Source of the DNA: Gemmobacter nectariphilus DSM 15620
Lineage (GTDB): Bacteria > Pseudomonadota > Alphaproteobacteria > Rhodobacterales > Rhodobacteraceae
Assembly: GCF_000429765.1 (NCBI RefSeq)
Contig: NZ_AUCM01000006.1
Coordinates: forward strand, 62,001-126,000
Length of the DNA: 64,000 nucleotides
Reading direction: 5' to 3'
Positions 63,893 through 64,000 of this stretch are shown in pieces. Position 1 is the stretch's first letter. Every line of letters begins with the position of its first letter. Both the position numbers and the translations under genes were made by a program. The notes beneath the pieces were generated by a model. That model was not told where the DNA came from and did no database searches. It saw only the letters and a list, made by a program, of their open reading frames with translations.

Positions 63893-64000
63893 ATGCCGTT
63901 GCTGACCGCCGACGCCAAAGGCGTCTATGTCATCTCGGTCACGCCGTTCCACCCCGACGGGCGCATCGACTTTGACAGCCTTGACCGGGTGACGGATTTC
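63893..64000 (+). CDS. DapA-like aldolase/dehydratase family protein, N-terminal fragment
   Basis: The frame is open from ATG 63893 to the end of the window. Only 36 residues are visible: MPLLTADAKGVYVISVTPFH followed by PDGRIDFDSLDRVTDF. This matches the opening strand and first helix of the dihydrodipicolinate synthase/N-acetylneuraminate lyase family (the V-x-x-x-x-x-T-P-F start). AAAGGAAACC precedes the ATG, so the start is secure. It is the last visible gene of the GntR-controlled plus-strand operon. Members of this family cleave or form 2-oxo acid C-C bonds through a Schiff-base Lys that lies beyond the window. The exact reaction cannot be told. Confidence 0.75.
   Translation, partial: MPLLTADAKGVYVISVTPFHPDGRIDFDSLDRVTDF

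Overview
The window is about 64 kb of high-GC DNA with dense, often 4-base-overlapping genes. It looks like an alphaproteobacterium of the Rhodobacteraceae (Paracoccus-like). The reasons are the COX15-type heme A synthase, a split cobalamin-dependent methionine synthase, a class Ib ribonucleotide reductase under a cobalamin riboswitch, the carboxynorspermidine route, and a family-like intergenic repeat (core ATATCC next to G-rich hairpins) present seven times. No rRNA, tRNA, prophage, insertion sequence or CRISPR array was seen. The taxon is an inference from gene content, not from a marker gene.

Region 1 (1-31 kb) is mostly housekeeping and small accessory operons: tamAB (outer-membrane assembly), a two-gene carboxynorspermidine operon, ctaA with an M32 carboxypeptidase and an MFS carrier, a sulfotransferase divergent from a Core-2/I-branching type glycosyltransferase, HIT, sfsA, a CinA-like protein, a GNAT enzyme, an OmpA-type lipoprotein-like protein, a D-aminoacylase operon with an unrecognised partner, an RND efflux pump, a LysR/yeiH pair and a zinc-ribbon metallopeptidase.

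Region 2 (27-38 kb) joins B12 and DNA-precursor metabolism. The split metH genes end in a clear hairpin terminator; then come a perfect DnaA box, two candidate NrdR boxes 31 bp apart, a promoter, a cobalamin riboswitch and nrdHIEF. When B12 is plentiful the riboswitch should lower this B12-independent reductase. A P-type ATPase follows on the far side of metH. Region 3 (38-47 kb) is one long minus-strand operon: a branched-chain-amino-acid-type (HAAT) ABC importer, an alpha/beta hydrolase, a TetR regulator, an acyl-CoA synthetase and two MaoC-type hot-dog proteins. It reads as uptake and CoA-activation of an organic acid.

Region 4 (47.5-64 kb) is the most interesting part. A GntR/FCD regulator sits in a five-gene, ATGA-coupled operon with an N-carbamoyl amino acid/allantoate-type hydrolase, a D-2-hydroxyacid dehydrogenase and PxpBC. 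An identical perfect palindrome (TTGGTATACCAA) lies in its divergent promoter region and again 5.7 kb away between pxpA and a glutamine amidotransferase. The four transcription units so marked also encode three creatinase/ectoine-hydrolase-like pita-bread proteins, a complete dipeptide-type ABC importer, an ArgE/DapE-like protein and a DapA-like aldolase. The three pita-bread proteins and the ArgE/DapE-like protein have lost most metal ligands, so this looks like a catabolic regulon for an imported cyclic or amide-blocked amino acid derivative whose substrate cannot be named from sequence.
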